DNA of 64,000 bases, taken from positions 62,001 through 126,000 of the forward strand of contig NW_027478765.1 in assembly GCF_051014685.1 (NCBI RefSeq), written 5' to 3'. Shown piece by piece: positions 10,964 to 23,953 of this stretch. The notes under the pieces are model-generated. The model searched no databases and was not told the origin of the DNA. It saw only the letters and a list, made by a program, of their open reading frames with translations. Position numbers and translations under genes: made by a program. This DNA comes from Ptiloglossa arizonensis. Lineage: Eukaryota; Arthropoda; Insecta; Hymenoptera; Colletidae. The stretch's first letter is position 1. Every line of letters begins with the position of its first letter.

Positions 10964-12201
10964 ACGAACTCGAGAAATTCCTGTTGCATCTGAAAGCAGA
11001 AACTCGCCCGAATACAACGGTATGTGTATCTTTGCCCTAGGCAATAGAAGTTATTGGTTTCGAGTATCAGACTTGCGAAAATTTTGATGGTTTCTCAAAC
11101 ATTCCTTAACTTCAAGCTCCCATATCTCGCGAAAGGATTGACGAACTCGAGAAATTCCTGTTGCATCTGAAAGTAGAAACTCGCCCGATTACAATGGGGT
11201 GTGTACTTTTCCCCTAGGCCATTCCAGTTATTTGTTTCGAGTATCAGACAAGCGAAAATTTTGATGGTTCCTCAACCATTCCTTAACTTCAAACTCCCAT
11301 ATCTCGCGAACGGATTGACGAACTCGAGAAATTCCTCTTGCATCTGAAAGTAGAAACTCGCCCGATTACAACGGTATATGCATTTTTCCCATCGGCAATA
11401 GTACTTATTGGTTTCGAGTATCAGACTTGCGAAAATTTTGATGGTTTCTCAACCATTCCTTAACTTCAAACTCCCATATCTCGCGAACGGATTGACGAAC
11501 TCGAGAAATTCCTTTTGCATCTGAAGGTAGAAACTCGCCCGATTACAATGGTGTGTGTATTTTTGCCCTAGGACATAGTAGTTATTGGTTTCGAGTACCA
11601 GACTTACTAAAATTTTGATGGTTTCTCAACCATTCCGTAACTTCAAACTCCCATATTTCGCGAACGGATTGACGAACTCGAGAAATTCCTGTTGCATCTG
11701 AAAGCAGAAACTCGCCCGATTACAAGGGTATGTGTATTTTTGCCCTAGGCAATTGTAGTTATTGGTTTCGAGTATCAGACTTGCGAAAATTTTGACGGTT
11801 TCTCAACCATTCCTTAACTTCAAACTCCCATATCTCGCGAACGGATTGACGAACTCGAGAAATTCCTTTTGCATCTGAAAGTAGAAACTCGCCCGATTAC
11901 AATGGTGTGTGTATTTTTGCCCTAGGACATGGTAGTTATTGGTTTCGAGTATCAGACTTACTAAAACTTTGAGGGTTTCTCAACCATTCCGTAAATTCAA
12001 ACTCCCATATTTCGCGAACGGATTGACGAACTCGAGAAATTCCTGTTGCATCTGAAAGCAGAAACTCGCCCGAATACAACGGTATGTGTATCTTTGCCCT
12101 AGGCAATAGAAGTTATTGGTTTCGAGTATCAGACTTGCGAAATTTTGATGGTTTCTCAACCATACCTTAACTTTAAACTCCCATATCTCGCGAACGGATT
12201 G

Positions 12202-12378
12202 ACGAACTCGAGAAATTCCTGTTGCGTCTGAAAGTAGAAACTCGCCCGATTACTATGGTATGTGTATTTTTGCCCTAGACGACAGTAGTTATTGGTTTCG
12301 AGTATCAGACTTGCGAAAATTTTGATGGTTCCTTAACCATTCCTTAACTTCAAACCCCCATATCTCACGAACGGATTG
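12202..12378 (+). repeat. Representative family F monomer, D2 marker
   Basis: Family F carries GCCCTAGACGACAG in place of the CCTAGG palindrome, GGTTCCTTAACCATTCC, and CAAACCCCCATATCTCACG at its right end. It is followed by a monomer with TTGCTTCTGATGG and AGAAGAACGCCCG. Copies lie near 12.29, 40.22, 41.81, 43.58, 45.17, 58.97 and 60.38 kb, all inside D2 blocks. The copy near 45.17 kb reads CCTGGACGAC. Confidence 0.88.
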
Positions 12379-12908
12379 ACGAACTCGAGAAATTCCTGTT
12401 GCTTCTGATGGTAGAAGAACGCCCGATTACAACGGTATGTGTATTTTTGCCCTAGGCAATAGTAGTTATTGGTTTCGAGTATCAGACTTGCAAAAATTTT
12501 GATGATTTCTCAACCATTCCTTAACTTCAAACTCCCATATCTCGCAAACGGATTACCAACTCGAGAAATTGCAGTTGCATCTGAAAGCATAATCTTGCCC
12601 GATTACAATGCTATGTGTATTTTTGCCCTAGGCCATAGCAGTTATTGGTTTCGAGTATCAGACTTGCGAAAATTTTGATGGTTTCTCAACCATTCCTTAA
12701 CTTCAAATTCCCATATCTCGCGAACGGATTGACGAACTCGAGAAATTCCGGTTGCATCTGAAAGTAGAAACCCGCCCGATTACAATGGGGTGTGTACTTT
12801 TCCCCTAGGCCATTCCAGTTATTGGTTTCGAGTATCAGACAAGCGAAAATTTTGATGGTTCCTCAACCATTCCTTAACTTCAAACTCCCATATCTCGCGA
12901 ACGGATTG

Positions 12909-13085
12909 ACGAACTCGAGAAATTCCTCTTGCATCTGAAAGTAGAAACTCGCCCGATTACAACGGTATATGCATTTTTCCCATCGGCAATAGTACTTATT
13001 GGTTTCGAGTATCAGACTTGCGAAAATTTTGATGGTTTCTCAACCATTCCTTAACTTCAAACTCCCATATCTCGCGAACGGATTG
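12909..13085 (+). repeat. Representative family G monomer, D2 marker
   Basis: Family G has TTCCTCTTGCATC at the left, then ACAACGGTATATGC, TTTTTCCCATCGGCAATAG and TACTTATTGG. The CCTAGG palindrome is lost. The eight copies I found (near 11.39, 12.98, 40.92, 42.51, 44.28, 45.87, 59.66 and 60.90 kb) are all in D2 blocks. Each follows the monomer with ACAATGGGGTGTG and GACAAGCGAAAA, so the pair travels as a two-monomer unit. Confidence 0.88.
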
Positions 13086-13169
13086 ACGAACTCGAGAAAT
13101 TCCTTTTGCATCTGAAGGTAGAAACTCGCCCGATTACAATGGTGTGTGTATTTTTGCCCTAGGACATAG

Positions 13170-13240
13170 CAGTTATTGGTTTCGAGTATCAGACTTGCGA
13201 AAATTTTGATGGTTTCTCAACCATTCCTTAACTTCAAATT
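13170..13240 (+). repeat. Probable gene-conversion patch inside one monomer
   Basis: This monomer should match those near 46.06, 59.86 and 61.10 kb, which read GACATAGTAG, CTTACTAAAATT, CCGTAACTTC and AAACTCCC. Here the same stretch reads GACATAGCAG, CTTGCGAAAATT, CCTTAACTTC and AAATTCCC, exactly as in the monomer three units upstream (12639-12709). The flanks (GGACATAG on the left, ATATTTCGCG on the right) keep the expected type. A patch of about 70 bp with both flanks unchanged fits conversion better than reciprocal exchange. Confidence 0.65.
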
Positions 13241-13616
13241 CCCATATTTCGCGAACGGATTGACGAACTCGAGAAATTCCTGTTGCATCTGAAAGCAGAA
13301 ACTCGCCCGATTACAAAGGTATGTGTATTTTTGCCCTAGGCAATTGTAGTTATTGGTTTCGAGTATCAGACTTGCGAAAATTTTGACGGTTTCTCAACCA
13401 TTCCTTAACTTCAAACTCCCATATCTCGCGAACGGATTGACAAACTCGAGAAATTCCAGTTGCATCTGAAAGTAGAAACTCGCCCGAATACAACGGTATG
13501 TGTATTTTTGCCCTAGGCAATAGAAGTTATTGGTTTCGAGTATCAGACTTGCGAAAATTTTGATGGTTTCTCAACCATTCCTTAACTTCAACCTCCCATA
13601 TCTCGCGAAAGGATTG

Positions 13617-16600
13617 ACGAACTCGAGAAATTCCTGTTGCATCTGAAAGCAGAAACTCGCCCGATTACCATGGTATGTGTATTTTTGCCCTAGGACATTG
13701 TAGTTATTGGTTTCGTGTATCAGACTTGCGAAAATTTTTATTGTTTCTCAACCATTCCTTAACTTCAAACTTCTATATCTCTCGAACGGATAGACGAACT
13801 CGAAAAATTCCGGTTGCAACTGAAAGTAGAAACTCGCCCGACTACAAAGGTATGTGTATTTTTCCCCTAGCCCTTTGTAGTTATTGGTTTCGAGTTTCAG
13901 ACTTGCGAAAATTTTGATTGTTTCTCAACCATTCTTTAACTTCAAACTCCCATATCTCTCGAACGGATAGACGAACTCGAAAAATTCCGTTTGCATCTGA
14001 AAGTAGAAACTCGCCCGATTACAAAGGTATGTGTATTTTCCCCTAGGCCCTTGTAGTTATTGGTTTCGAGTATCAGACTTGAGAAAATTTTGATTGTTTC
14101 TCAACCATTCCTTAACTTCAAACTTCTATATCTCTCGAACGGATAGACGAACTCGAAAAATTCCGGTTGCATCTGAAAGTAGAAACTCGCCCGACTACAA
14201 AGGTATGTGTATTTTTCCCCTAGGCCTTTGTAGTTATTGGTTTCGAGTTTCAGACTGGCGAAAATTTTGATGGTTCCTCAACCATTCCTTAACTTCAAAC
14301 TCCCATATCTCGCGAAAGGATTGACGAATTCTAGAAATTCCTGTTGCATCTGAAAGTAGAAACTCGTCCGATTACAAAGGTATGTGTACTTTTCCCCTAG
14401 GCCATTCCAGTTATTGGTTTCGAGTATCAGACTTGCGAAAATTTTGATGGTTCCTCAACCATTCCTTAACTTCAACCTCCCATATCTCGCGAAAGGATTG
14501 ACGAACTCGAGAAATTCCTGTTGCATCTGAAAGCAGAAACTCGCCCGATTACCATGGTATGTGTATTTTTGCCCTAGGACATAGTAGTTATTGGTTTCGT
14601 GTATCAGACTTGCGAAAATTTTGATTGTTTCTCAACCATTCCTTAACTTCAAACTCCCATATCTCTCGAACGGATAGACGAACTCGAAAAATTCCTGTTG
14701 CATCTGAAAGTAGAAACTCGCTCGATTACAAAGGTATGTGTATTTTTCCCCTAGGCCTTTGTAGTTATTGGTTTCGAGTTTCAGACTTGCGAAAATTTTG
14801 ATGGTTCCTCAACCATTCCTTAACTCCAAACTCCCATATCTCGCGAAAGGATTGACGAACTCGAGAAATTCCTGTTGCATCTGAAAGTAGAAGCTCGCCC
14901 GATTACAAAGGTATGTGTATTTTTCCCCTAGGCCTTTATAGTTACTGGTTTCGAGTATCAGACTTGAGAAAATTTTGATTGTTTCTCAACCATTCCTTAA
15001 CTTCAAACTTCTATATCTCTCGAACGGATAGACGAACTCGAAAAATTCCGGTTGCATCTGAAAGTAGAAACTCGCCCGACTACAAAGGTATGTGTATTTT
15101 TCCCCTAGGCCTTTGTAGTTATTGGTTTCGAGTTTCAGACTGGCGAAAATTTTGATGGTTCCTCAACCATTCCTTAACTTCAAACTCCCATATCTCGCGA
15201 AAGGATTGACGAATTCTAGAAATTCCTGTTGCATCTGAAAGTAGAAACTCGTCCGATTACAAAGGTATGTGTACTTTTCCCCTAGGCCATTCCAGTTATT
15301 GGTTTCGAGTATCAGACTTGCGAAAATTTTGATGGTTCCTCAACCATTCCTTAACTTCAACCTCCCATATCTCGCGAAAGGATTGACGAACTCGAGAAAT
15401 TCCTGTTGCATCTGAAAGCAGAAACTCGCCCGATTACCATGGTATGTGTATTTTTGCCCTAGGACATAGTAGTTATTGGTTTCGTGTATCAGACTTACTA
15501 AAATTTTGATGGTTTCCAACCATTCCGTAACTTCAAACTCCCATATTTCGCGCACGGATTGACGAACTCGAGAAATTCCTGTTGCATCTGAGAGCAGAAA
15601 CTCGCCCGATTACAACGGTATGTGTATTTTTGCCCTAGGCCATAGTAGTTATTGGTTTCGAGTATCAGACTTGCGAAAATTTTGATTGTTTCTCAACCAT
15701 TCCTTAACTTCAAACTCCCATATCTCTCGAACGGATAGACGAACTCGAAAAATTCCTGTTGCATCTGAAAGTAGAAACTCGCTCGATTACAAAGGTATGT
15801 GTATTTTTCCCCTAGGCCTTTGTAGTTATTGGTTTCGAGTTTCAGACTTGCGAAAATTTTGATGGTTCCTCAACCATTCCTTAACTCCAAACTCCCATAT
15901 CTCGCGAAAGGATTGACGAACTCGAGAAATTCCTGTTGCATCTGAAAGTAGAAGCTCGCCCGATTACAAAGGTATGTGTATTTTTCCCCTAGGCCTTTAT
16001 AGTTACTGGTTTCGAGTATCAGACTTGCGAAAATTTTGATTGTTTCTCAACCATTCCTTAACTTCAAACTCCCATATCTCTCGAACGGGTAGACGAACTC
16101 GAAAAATTCCTGTTGCATCTGAAAGTAGAAACTCGCGCCATTACAAAGGTATGTGTATTTTTCCCCTAGGCCTTTGTAGTTATTGGTTTCGAGTTTCAGA
16201 CTGGCGAAAATTTTGATGGTTCCTCAACCATTCCTTAACTTCAAACTCCCATATCTCGCGAAAGGATTGACGAATTCGAGAAATTCCTGTTGCATCTGAA
16301 AGTAGAAACTCGTCCGATTACAAAGGTATGTGTACTTTTCCCCTAGGCCATTCCAGTTATTGGTTTCGAGTATCAGACTTGCGAAAATTTTGATGGTTCC
16401 TCAACCATTCCTTAACTTCAACCTCCCATATCTCGCGAAAGGATTGACGAACTCGAGAAATTCCTGTTGCATCTGAAAGCAGAAACTCGCCCGATTACCA
16501 TGGTATGTGTATTTTTGCCCTAGGACATAGTAGTTATTGGTTTCGTGTATCAGACTTACTAAAATTTTGATGGTTTCTCAACCATTCCGTAACTTCAAAC

Positions 16601-17685
16601 TCCCATATTTCGCGCACGGATTGACGAACTCGAGAAATTCCTGTTGCATCTGAGAGCAGAAACTCGCCCGATTACAACGGTATGTGTATTTTTGCCCTAG
16701 GCCATAGTAGTTATTGGTTTCGAGTATCAGACTTGCGAAAATTTTGATGGTTCCTCAACCATTCCTTAACTTCAAACTCCCATATCTCGCGAAAGGATTG
16801 ACGAACTCGAGAAATTCCGGTTGCATCTGAAAGTAGAAACTCGCCCGACTACAAAGGTATGTGTATTTTTCCCCTAGGCCTTTGTAGTTATTGGTTTCGA
16901 GTTTCAGACTTGCGAAAATTTTGATGGTTCCTCAACCATTCCTTAACTTCAAACTCCCATATCTCGCGAAACGATTGACGAACTCGAGAAATTCCTGTTG
17001 CATCTGAAAGCAGAAACTCGCCCGATTACAAAGGTATGTGTACTTTTCCCCTAGGCCATTCCAGTTATTGGTTTCGAGTATCAGACTTGCGAAAATTTTG
17101 ATGGTTCCTCAACCATTCCTTAACTTCAAACTCCCATATCTCGCAAAAGGATTGACGAACTCGAGAAATTCCTGTTGCATCTGAAAGTAGAAACTCTCCC
17201 GATTACAACGCTATGTGTATTTTTCCCCTAGGCAATTGTAGTTATTTGTTTCGAGTATCAGACTTGCGAAAATTTTGATTGTTTCTCAACCATTCCTTAA
17301 CTTCAAACGACCATATCTCTCGAACGGATAGACGAACTCGAAAAATTCCGGTTGCATCTGAAAGTAGAAACTCGCCCGATTACAAAGGTATGTGTATTTT
17401 TCCCCTAGGCCTTTGTAGTTATTGGTTTTGAGTATCAGACTTGCGAAAATTTTGATTGTTCCTCAACCATTCCGTAACTTCAAGCTGCCATATCTCTCGA
17501 ACGGATAGACGAACTCGAAAAATTCCGGTTGCATCTGAAAGTAGAAACTCGCCCGATTACAAAGGTATGTGTACTTTTCCCCTAGGCCATTCCAGTTATT
17601 GGTTTCGAGTGTCAGACTTGCGAAAATTTTGATGGTTCCTCAACCATTCCTTAACTTCAAACTCCCATATCTCGCGAAAGGATTG
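13617..17685 (+). repeat. D3 domain, first copy (about 23 monomers)
   Basis: D3 is marked by AAACTTCTATATCTC, by TCGCTCGATTACAAAGG and by many GAGTTTCAGAC monomers; B-family monomers are absent. It opens with an A-type hybrid carrying GACATTGTAGTT and AATTTTTATTG, also found at 46509 and 61544. Relative to the second D3 it carries an extra 5-monomer duplication (spacing 884 bp around 14061-15495) and lacks one monomer near 17.4 kb. It contains no gene. Its last monomer, with GAGTGTCAGAC, also precedes the D1-start monomers at 28296, 30419, 33249 and 49870. Confidence 0.78.
14061..15495 (+). repeat. 884-bp tandem duplication in D3 with a hybrid A monomer
   Basis: The stretch from 14061 repeats at an offset of 884: CTTGAGAAAATT occurs at 14079 and 14963, and GAATTCTAGAAATT occurs twice. 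The D3 copy at 46.5-49.9 kb has this segment once. In the first copy the A monomer near 14.5 kb switches from GTGTATCAGACTT to GCGAAAATTTTGATTG, skipping the monomer with GAGAGCAG that follows A in the second copy and at 47.57 kb. One exchange therefore added five monomers where a plain duplication would have added six. Confidence 0.75.
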
Positions 17686-20600
17686 ACGAACTCGAGAAAT
17701 TCCTGTTGCATCTGAAAGCAGAAACTCGCCCGATTACCATGGTATGTGTATTTTTGCCCTAGGACATAGTAGTTATTGGTTTCGTGTATCAGACTTACTA
17801 AAATTTTGATGGTTTCTCAATCATTCCGTAACTTCAAACTCCCCTATTTCGCGAACGGATTGACGAACTCGAGAAATTCCTGTTGCATCTGACAGCAGAA
17901 ACTCGCCCGATTACAAAGGTATGTGTACTTTTCCCCTAGGCCATTCCAGTTATTGTTTTCGAGTATCAGACTTGCGAAAATTTTGATGGTCCTTCAACCA
18001 TTTCTTAACTTCAAACTCCCATATCTCGCGATAGGATTGACGAACTCGAGAAATTCCTGTTGCATCTGAAAGTAGAAACTCTCCCGATTACAACGCTATG
18101 TGTGTTTTTCCCCTAGGCCAATGTAGTTATTTGTTTCGAGTATCAGACTTGCGAAAATTTTGATTGTTTCTCAACCATTCCTTAACTTCAAACTCTCATA
18201 TGTCGCGAACGGATTGACGAACTCGAGAAATTCCTGTTGCATCTGAAAGTAGAAACTCGCCCGATTACAAAGGTATGTGTATTTTTCCCCTAGGCCTTTG
18301 TAGTTATTGGTTTCGAGTATCACACTTGCGAAAATTTTGATTGCTTCTCAACCATTCCTTAACTTCAAACTCCCATATCTCTCGAACGGATAGACGAACT
18401 CGAGAAATTCCTGTTGCATCTGAAAGTAGAAACTCGCCCGATTACAAAGGTATGTGTATTTTTCCCCTAGGCCTTTGTAGTTATTGGTTTCGAGTATCAC
18501 ACCTGCGAAAATTTTGATTGCTTCTCAACCATTCCTTAACTTCAAACTCCCATATCTCTCGAACGGATAGACGAACTCGAAAAATTCAGGTTGCATCTGA
18601 AAGTAGAAACTCGCCCGATTACAAAGGTATGTGCATTTTTCCCCAAGGCCATTCCAGTTTTTCGTTTCTAGCATCAGAATTGCGAAAATTTTGATGGTTT
18701 CTCAACCATACCTTAACTTCAAACTCTCATATCTCGCGAACGGATTGACGAACTCGAAAAATTCCGGTTGCATCTGAAAGTAGAAACTCGCCCGACTACA
18801 AAGGTATGTGTATTTTTCCCCTAGGCCTTTGTAGTTATTGGTTTCGAGTATCAGGCTTGCGAAAATTTTGATTGTTTCTCAACCATTCCGTAACTTCAAA
18901 CTCCCATATCTCGCGAACGGATTGACGAACTCGAGAAATTCCTGTTGCGTCTGAAAGTAGAAACTCGCCCGATTACTATGGTGTGTGTACTTCTCCCCTA
19001 GGCCATTCCAGTTTTTCGTTTCTAGCATCAGAATTGCGAAAATTTTGATGGTTTCTCAACCATACCTTAACTTCAAACTCTCATATCTCGCGAACGGATT
19101 GACGAACTCGAAAAATTCCGGTTGCATCTGAAAGTAGAAACTCGCCCGACTACAAAGGTATATGTGTATTTTTCCCTAGGTCTTTGTAGGTATTGGATTC
19201 GAGTATTAGACTTGCGAAAATTTTGATGGTTCCTCAACCATTCCTTAACTTCAAACTCCCATATCTCGCGAAAGGATTGACGAACTCGAGAAATTCCTGT
19301 TGCATCTGAAAGCAGAAACTCGCCCGATTACCATGGTATGTGTATTTTTGCCCTAGGACATAGTAGTTATTGGTTTCGTGTACCAGACTTACTAAAATTT
19401 TGATGGTTTCTCAACCATTCCGTAACTTCAAACTCCCATATTTCGCGAACGGATTGACGAACTCGAGAAATTCCTGTTGCATCTGACAGCAGAAACTCGC
19501 CCGATTACAACGGTATGTGTATTCTTGCCCTAGGCCATAGTAGTTATTGGTTTCGAGTATCAGACTTGCGAAATTTTGATGGTTTCTCAACCATACCTTA
19601 ACTTCAAACTCCCATATCTCGCGAACGGATTGACGAACTCGAGAAATTCCTGCTGCGTCTGAAAGTAGAAACTCGCCCGATTACTATGGTGTGTGTACTT
19701 TTCCCCTAGGCCATTCCAGTTTTTCGTTTCTAGCATCAGAATTGCGAAAATTTTGATGGTTTCTCAACCATACCTTAACTTCAAACTCTCATATCTCGCG
19801 ACCGGATTGACGAACTCGAAAAATTCCGGTTGCATCTGAAAGTAGAAACTCGCCCGAATACAAAGGTATGTGTATTTTTGCCGTAGGCTTTTGTAGTTAT
19901 TGGTTTCGAGTATCAGACTTGCGAAAATTTTGATTGTTTCTCAACCATTCCGTAACTTCAAGCTGCCATATCTCGCGAACGGATTGACGAACTCGAGAAA
20001 TTCCTGTTGCGTCTGAAAGTAGAAACTCGCCCGATTACTATGGTGTGTGTACTTTTCCCCTAGGCCATTCCAGTTTTTCGTTTCTAGCATCAGAATTGCG
20101 AAAATTTTGATGGTTTCTCAACCATACCATAACTTCAAACTCTCATATCTCGCGAACGGATCGACGAACTCGAAAAATTCCGGTTGCATCTGAAAGTAGA
20201 AACTCGCCCGATTACAAAGGTATGTGTATTTTTGCCCTAGGCCTTTGTAGTTATTGGTTTCGAGTATCAGACTTGCGAAAATTTTGATGGTTTCTCAACC
20301 ATACCTTAACTTCAAACTCCCATATCTCGCGAAAGGATTGACGAACTCGAGAAATTCCTGTTGCATCCGAAAGCAGAAACTCGCCCGATTACCATGGTAT
20401 GTGTATTTTTGCCCTAGGACATAGTAGTTATTGGTTTCGTGTATCAGACTTACTAAAATTTTGATGGTTTCTCAACCAGTCCGTAAATTCAAACTCCCAT
20501 ATGTCGCGAACAGATTGACGAACTCGAGAAATTCCTGTTGCGTCTGAAAGTAGAAACTCGCCCGATTACTATGGTGTGTGTACTTTTCCCCTAGGCCATT

Positions 20601-23600
20601 CCAGTTTTTCGTTTCTAGCATCAGAATTGCGAAAATTTTGATGGTTTCTCAACCATACCATAACTTCAAACTCTCATATCTCGCGAACGGATTGACGAAC
20701 TCGAAAAATTCCGGTTGCATCTGAAAGTAGAAACTCGCCCGATTACAAAGGTATGTGTATTTTTGCCCTAGGCCTTTGTAGTTATTGGTTTCGAGTATCA
20801 GACTTGCGAAAATTTTGATTGTTTCTCAACCATTCCGTAACTTCAAGCTGCCATATCTCGCGAACGGATTGACGAACTCGAGAAATTCCTGTTGCGTCTG
20901 AAAGTAGAAACTCGACCGATTACTATGGTTTGTGTACTTCTCCCCTAGGCCATTCCATTTTTTCGTTTCTAGCATCAGAATTGCGAAAATTTTGATGGTT
21001 TCTCAACCATACCTTAACTTCAAACTCTCATATCTCGCGAACGGATTGACGAACTCGAGAAATTCCTGTTGCATCTTAAAGTAGAAACTCGCCCGATTAC
21101 AAAGGTATGTGTACTTTTCCCCTAGGCCTTTGTAGTTATTGGTTTCGAGTATCAGACTTGCGAAAATTTTGATTGCTTCTCAACCATTCCTAAACTTCAA
21201 ACTCCCATATCTCTCGAACGGATAGACGAACTCGAAAATTCCGGTTGCATCTGAAAGTAGAAACTCGCCCGATTACAAAGGTATGTGTATTTTTCCCCTA
21301 GGCCTTTGTAGTTATTGGTTTCGAGTATCAGAATTGCGAAAATTTTGATTGTTCCTCAACCATTCCGTAACTTCAAGCTGCCATATCTCTCGAACGGATA
21401 GACGAACTCGAAAAATTCCGGTTGCATCTGAAAGTAGAAACTCGCCCGACTACAAAGGTATGTGTATTTTTCCCTAGGCCTTTGTAGGTATTGGTTTCGA
21501 GTATCAGACTTACTAAAATTTTGATGGTTTCTCAACCATTCCGTAACTTCAAACTCCCATATCTCGCGAACGGATTGACGAACTCGAGAAATTCCTGTTG
21601 CGTCTGAAAGTAGAAACTCGCCCGATTACTATGGTGTGTGTACTTTTCCCCTAGGCCATTCCAGTTTTTCGTTTCTAGCATCAGAATTGCGAAAATTTTG
21701 ATGGTTTCTCAACCATACCTTAACTTCAAACTCTCATATCTCGCGAACGGATTGACGAACTCGAAAAATTCCGGTTGCATCTGAAAGTAGAAACTCGCCC
21801 GATTACAAAGGTATGTGTATTTTTGCCCTAGGCCTTTGTAGTTATTGGTTTCGAGTATCAGACTTGCGAAAATTTTGATTGTTTCTCAACCATTCCGTAA
21901 CTTCAAGCTGCCATATCTCGCGAACGGATTGACGAACTCGAGAAATGCCTGTTGCGTCTGAAAGTAGAACCTCGCCCGATTACTATGGTGTGTGTACTTT
22001 TCCCCTAGGCCGTTCCAGTTTTTCGTTTCTAGCATCAGAATTGCGAAAATTTTGATGGTTTCTCAACCATACCTTAACTTCAAACTCTCATATCTCGCGA
22101 ACGGATTGACGAACTCGATAAATTCCTGTTGCATCTTAAAGTAGAAACTCGCCCGATTACAAAGGTATGTGTATTTTTCCCCTAGGCCTTTGTAGTTATT
22201 GATTTCGAGTATCAGACTTGCGAAAATTTTGATGGTTCCTCAACCATTCCTTAACTTCAAACTCCCATATCTCGCGAACGGATTGACGAACTCGAGAAAT
22301 TCCTGTTGCATCTTAAAGTAGAAACTCGCCCGATTACAAAGGTATGTGTATTTTTCCCTAGGCCTTTGTAGGTATTGGTTTCGAGTATCAGACTTGCGAA
22401 AATTTTGATGGTTCCTCAACCATTCCTTAACTTCAAACTCCCATATCTCGCGAAAGGATTGACGAACTCGAGAAATTCCTGTTGCATCTGAAAGCAGAAA
22501 CTCGCCCGATTACCATGGTATGTATATTTTTGCCCTAGGACATAGTAGTTATTGGTTTCGAGTATCAGACTTGCGAAATTTTGATGGTTTCTCAACCATA
22601 CCTTAACTTCAAACTCCCATATCTCGCGAACGGATTGACGAACTCGAGAAATTCCTGTTGCGTCTGAAAGTAGAAACTCGCCCGATTACTATGGTGTGTG
22701 TACTTTTCCCCTAGGCCATTCCAGTTTTTCGTTTCTAGCATCAGAATTGCGAAAATTTTGATGGTTTCTCAACCATACCTTAACTTCGAACTCTCATATC
22801 TCGCGAACGGATTGACGAACTCGAGAAATTCCTGTTGCATCTGAAAGTAGAAACTCGCCCGATTACAAAGGTATGTGTATTTTTCCCCTAGGCCTTTGTT
22901 GTTATTGGTTTCGAGTATCAGACTTGCGAAAATTTTGATTGTTTCTCAACCATTCCTTAACTTCAAACTCCCATATCTCTCGAACGGATAGACGAACTCG
23001 AAAAATTCCGGTTGCATCTGAAAGTAGAAACTCGCCCGATTACAAAGGTATGTGTATTTTTCCCTAGGCCTTTGTAGTTATTGGTTTCGAGTATCAGACT
23101 TGCGAAAATTTTGATTGTTTCTCAACCATTCCTTAACTTCAAACTCCTATATCTCTCGAACGGATGGACGAACACGAAAAATCCGGTTGCATCTGAAAGT
23201 AGAAACTCTCCCGATTACAAAGGTATGTGTATTTTTCCCCTAGGCCTTTGTAGTTATTGGTTTCGAGTTTCAGACTTGCGAAAATTTTGATGGTTCCTCA
23301 ACCATTCCTTAACTTCAAACTCCCATATCTCGCGAAAGGATTGACGAATTCGAGAAATTCCTGTTGCGTCTGAAAGTAGAAACGCGCCCGATTACTATGG
23401 TGTTTGTACTTTTCCCCTAGGCCATTCCAGTTTTTCGTTTCTAGCATCAGAATTGCGAAAATCTGGATGGTTCCTCAACCATACCTTAACTTCAAACTCT
23501 CATATCTCGCGAACGGATTGACGAACTCGAGAAATTCCTGTTGCATCTGAAAGTAGAAACTCGCCTGATTACAATGGTGTGTGTACTTTTCCCCTAGACC

Positions 23601-23953
23601 GTTCCAGTTATTGGTTTCGAGTATCAGACTTACGAAAATTTTGATGGTTCCTCAACCATTCCTTAACTTCAAACTCCCATATCTCGCGAAAGGATTGACG
23701 AACTCGAGACATTCCTGTTGCATCTGAAAGTAGAAACTCTCCCGATTACAACTCTATGTGTGTTTTTCCCCTAGGCCAATGTAGTTATTTGTTTCGAGTA
23801 TCAGACTTGCGAAAATTTTGATTGTTTCTCAACCATTCCTTAACTTCAAACTCCCATATCTCTCGAACGGATAGACGAACTCGAAAAATTCCGGTTGCAT
23901 CTGAAAGTAGAAACTCGCCCGATTACAAAGGTATGTGTATTTTTGCCCTAGGC

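Larger units (their letters stand above)
10256..13616 (+). repeat. D2 domain, first copy (about 19 monomers)
   Basis: This domain is recognised by two monomer types seen only in D2 blocks: F (CCTAGACGACAG, here near 12287) and G (CCCATCGGCAATAG, here near 11390 and 12980). E monomers with ACAACGGTATGTG are also common. The first 0.9 kb matches 39241 onward at a constant offset of 29,002. From about 11.17 kb the sequence corresponds to about 44.06 kb at an offset of 32,892. The length, 3361 bp, is 19 monomers minus 2 bases. A 69-codon open frame near 12469 is monomer translation and not a gene. Confidence 0.78.

Noticed and set aside
12420..12440. CENP-B-box-like match GCCCGATTACAACGGTA (reverse orientation) in ACAACGG monomers
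   Set aside because: It fits 7 of the 9 essential box positions but lacks the final AA of CGAA. By rough count a 7/9 match is expected about once in every two or three random 177-bp monomers on both strands, and most families fit less well.
13675..13917. Open reading frames of 64-85 codons throughout (for example 12469-12678, 13675-13917, 26835-27092, 50702-50932) with repeated peptides such as YWFRVSDLRKF
   Set aside because: They are translations of the monomer. Because 177 is divisible by 3, the same frame and the same stops return every unit, so the same peptide reappears at paralogous places on both strands. There is no codon signal, ribosome site, intron or family match.
19155..19180. 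Two-base insertion GGTATATGTGTATT as a regulatory variant
   Set aside because: It is a single TA duplication in one monomer, best explained as slippage.
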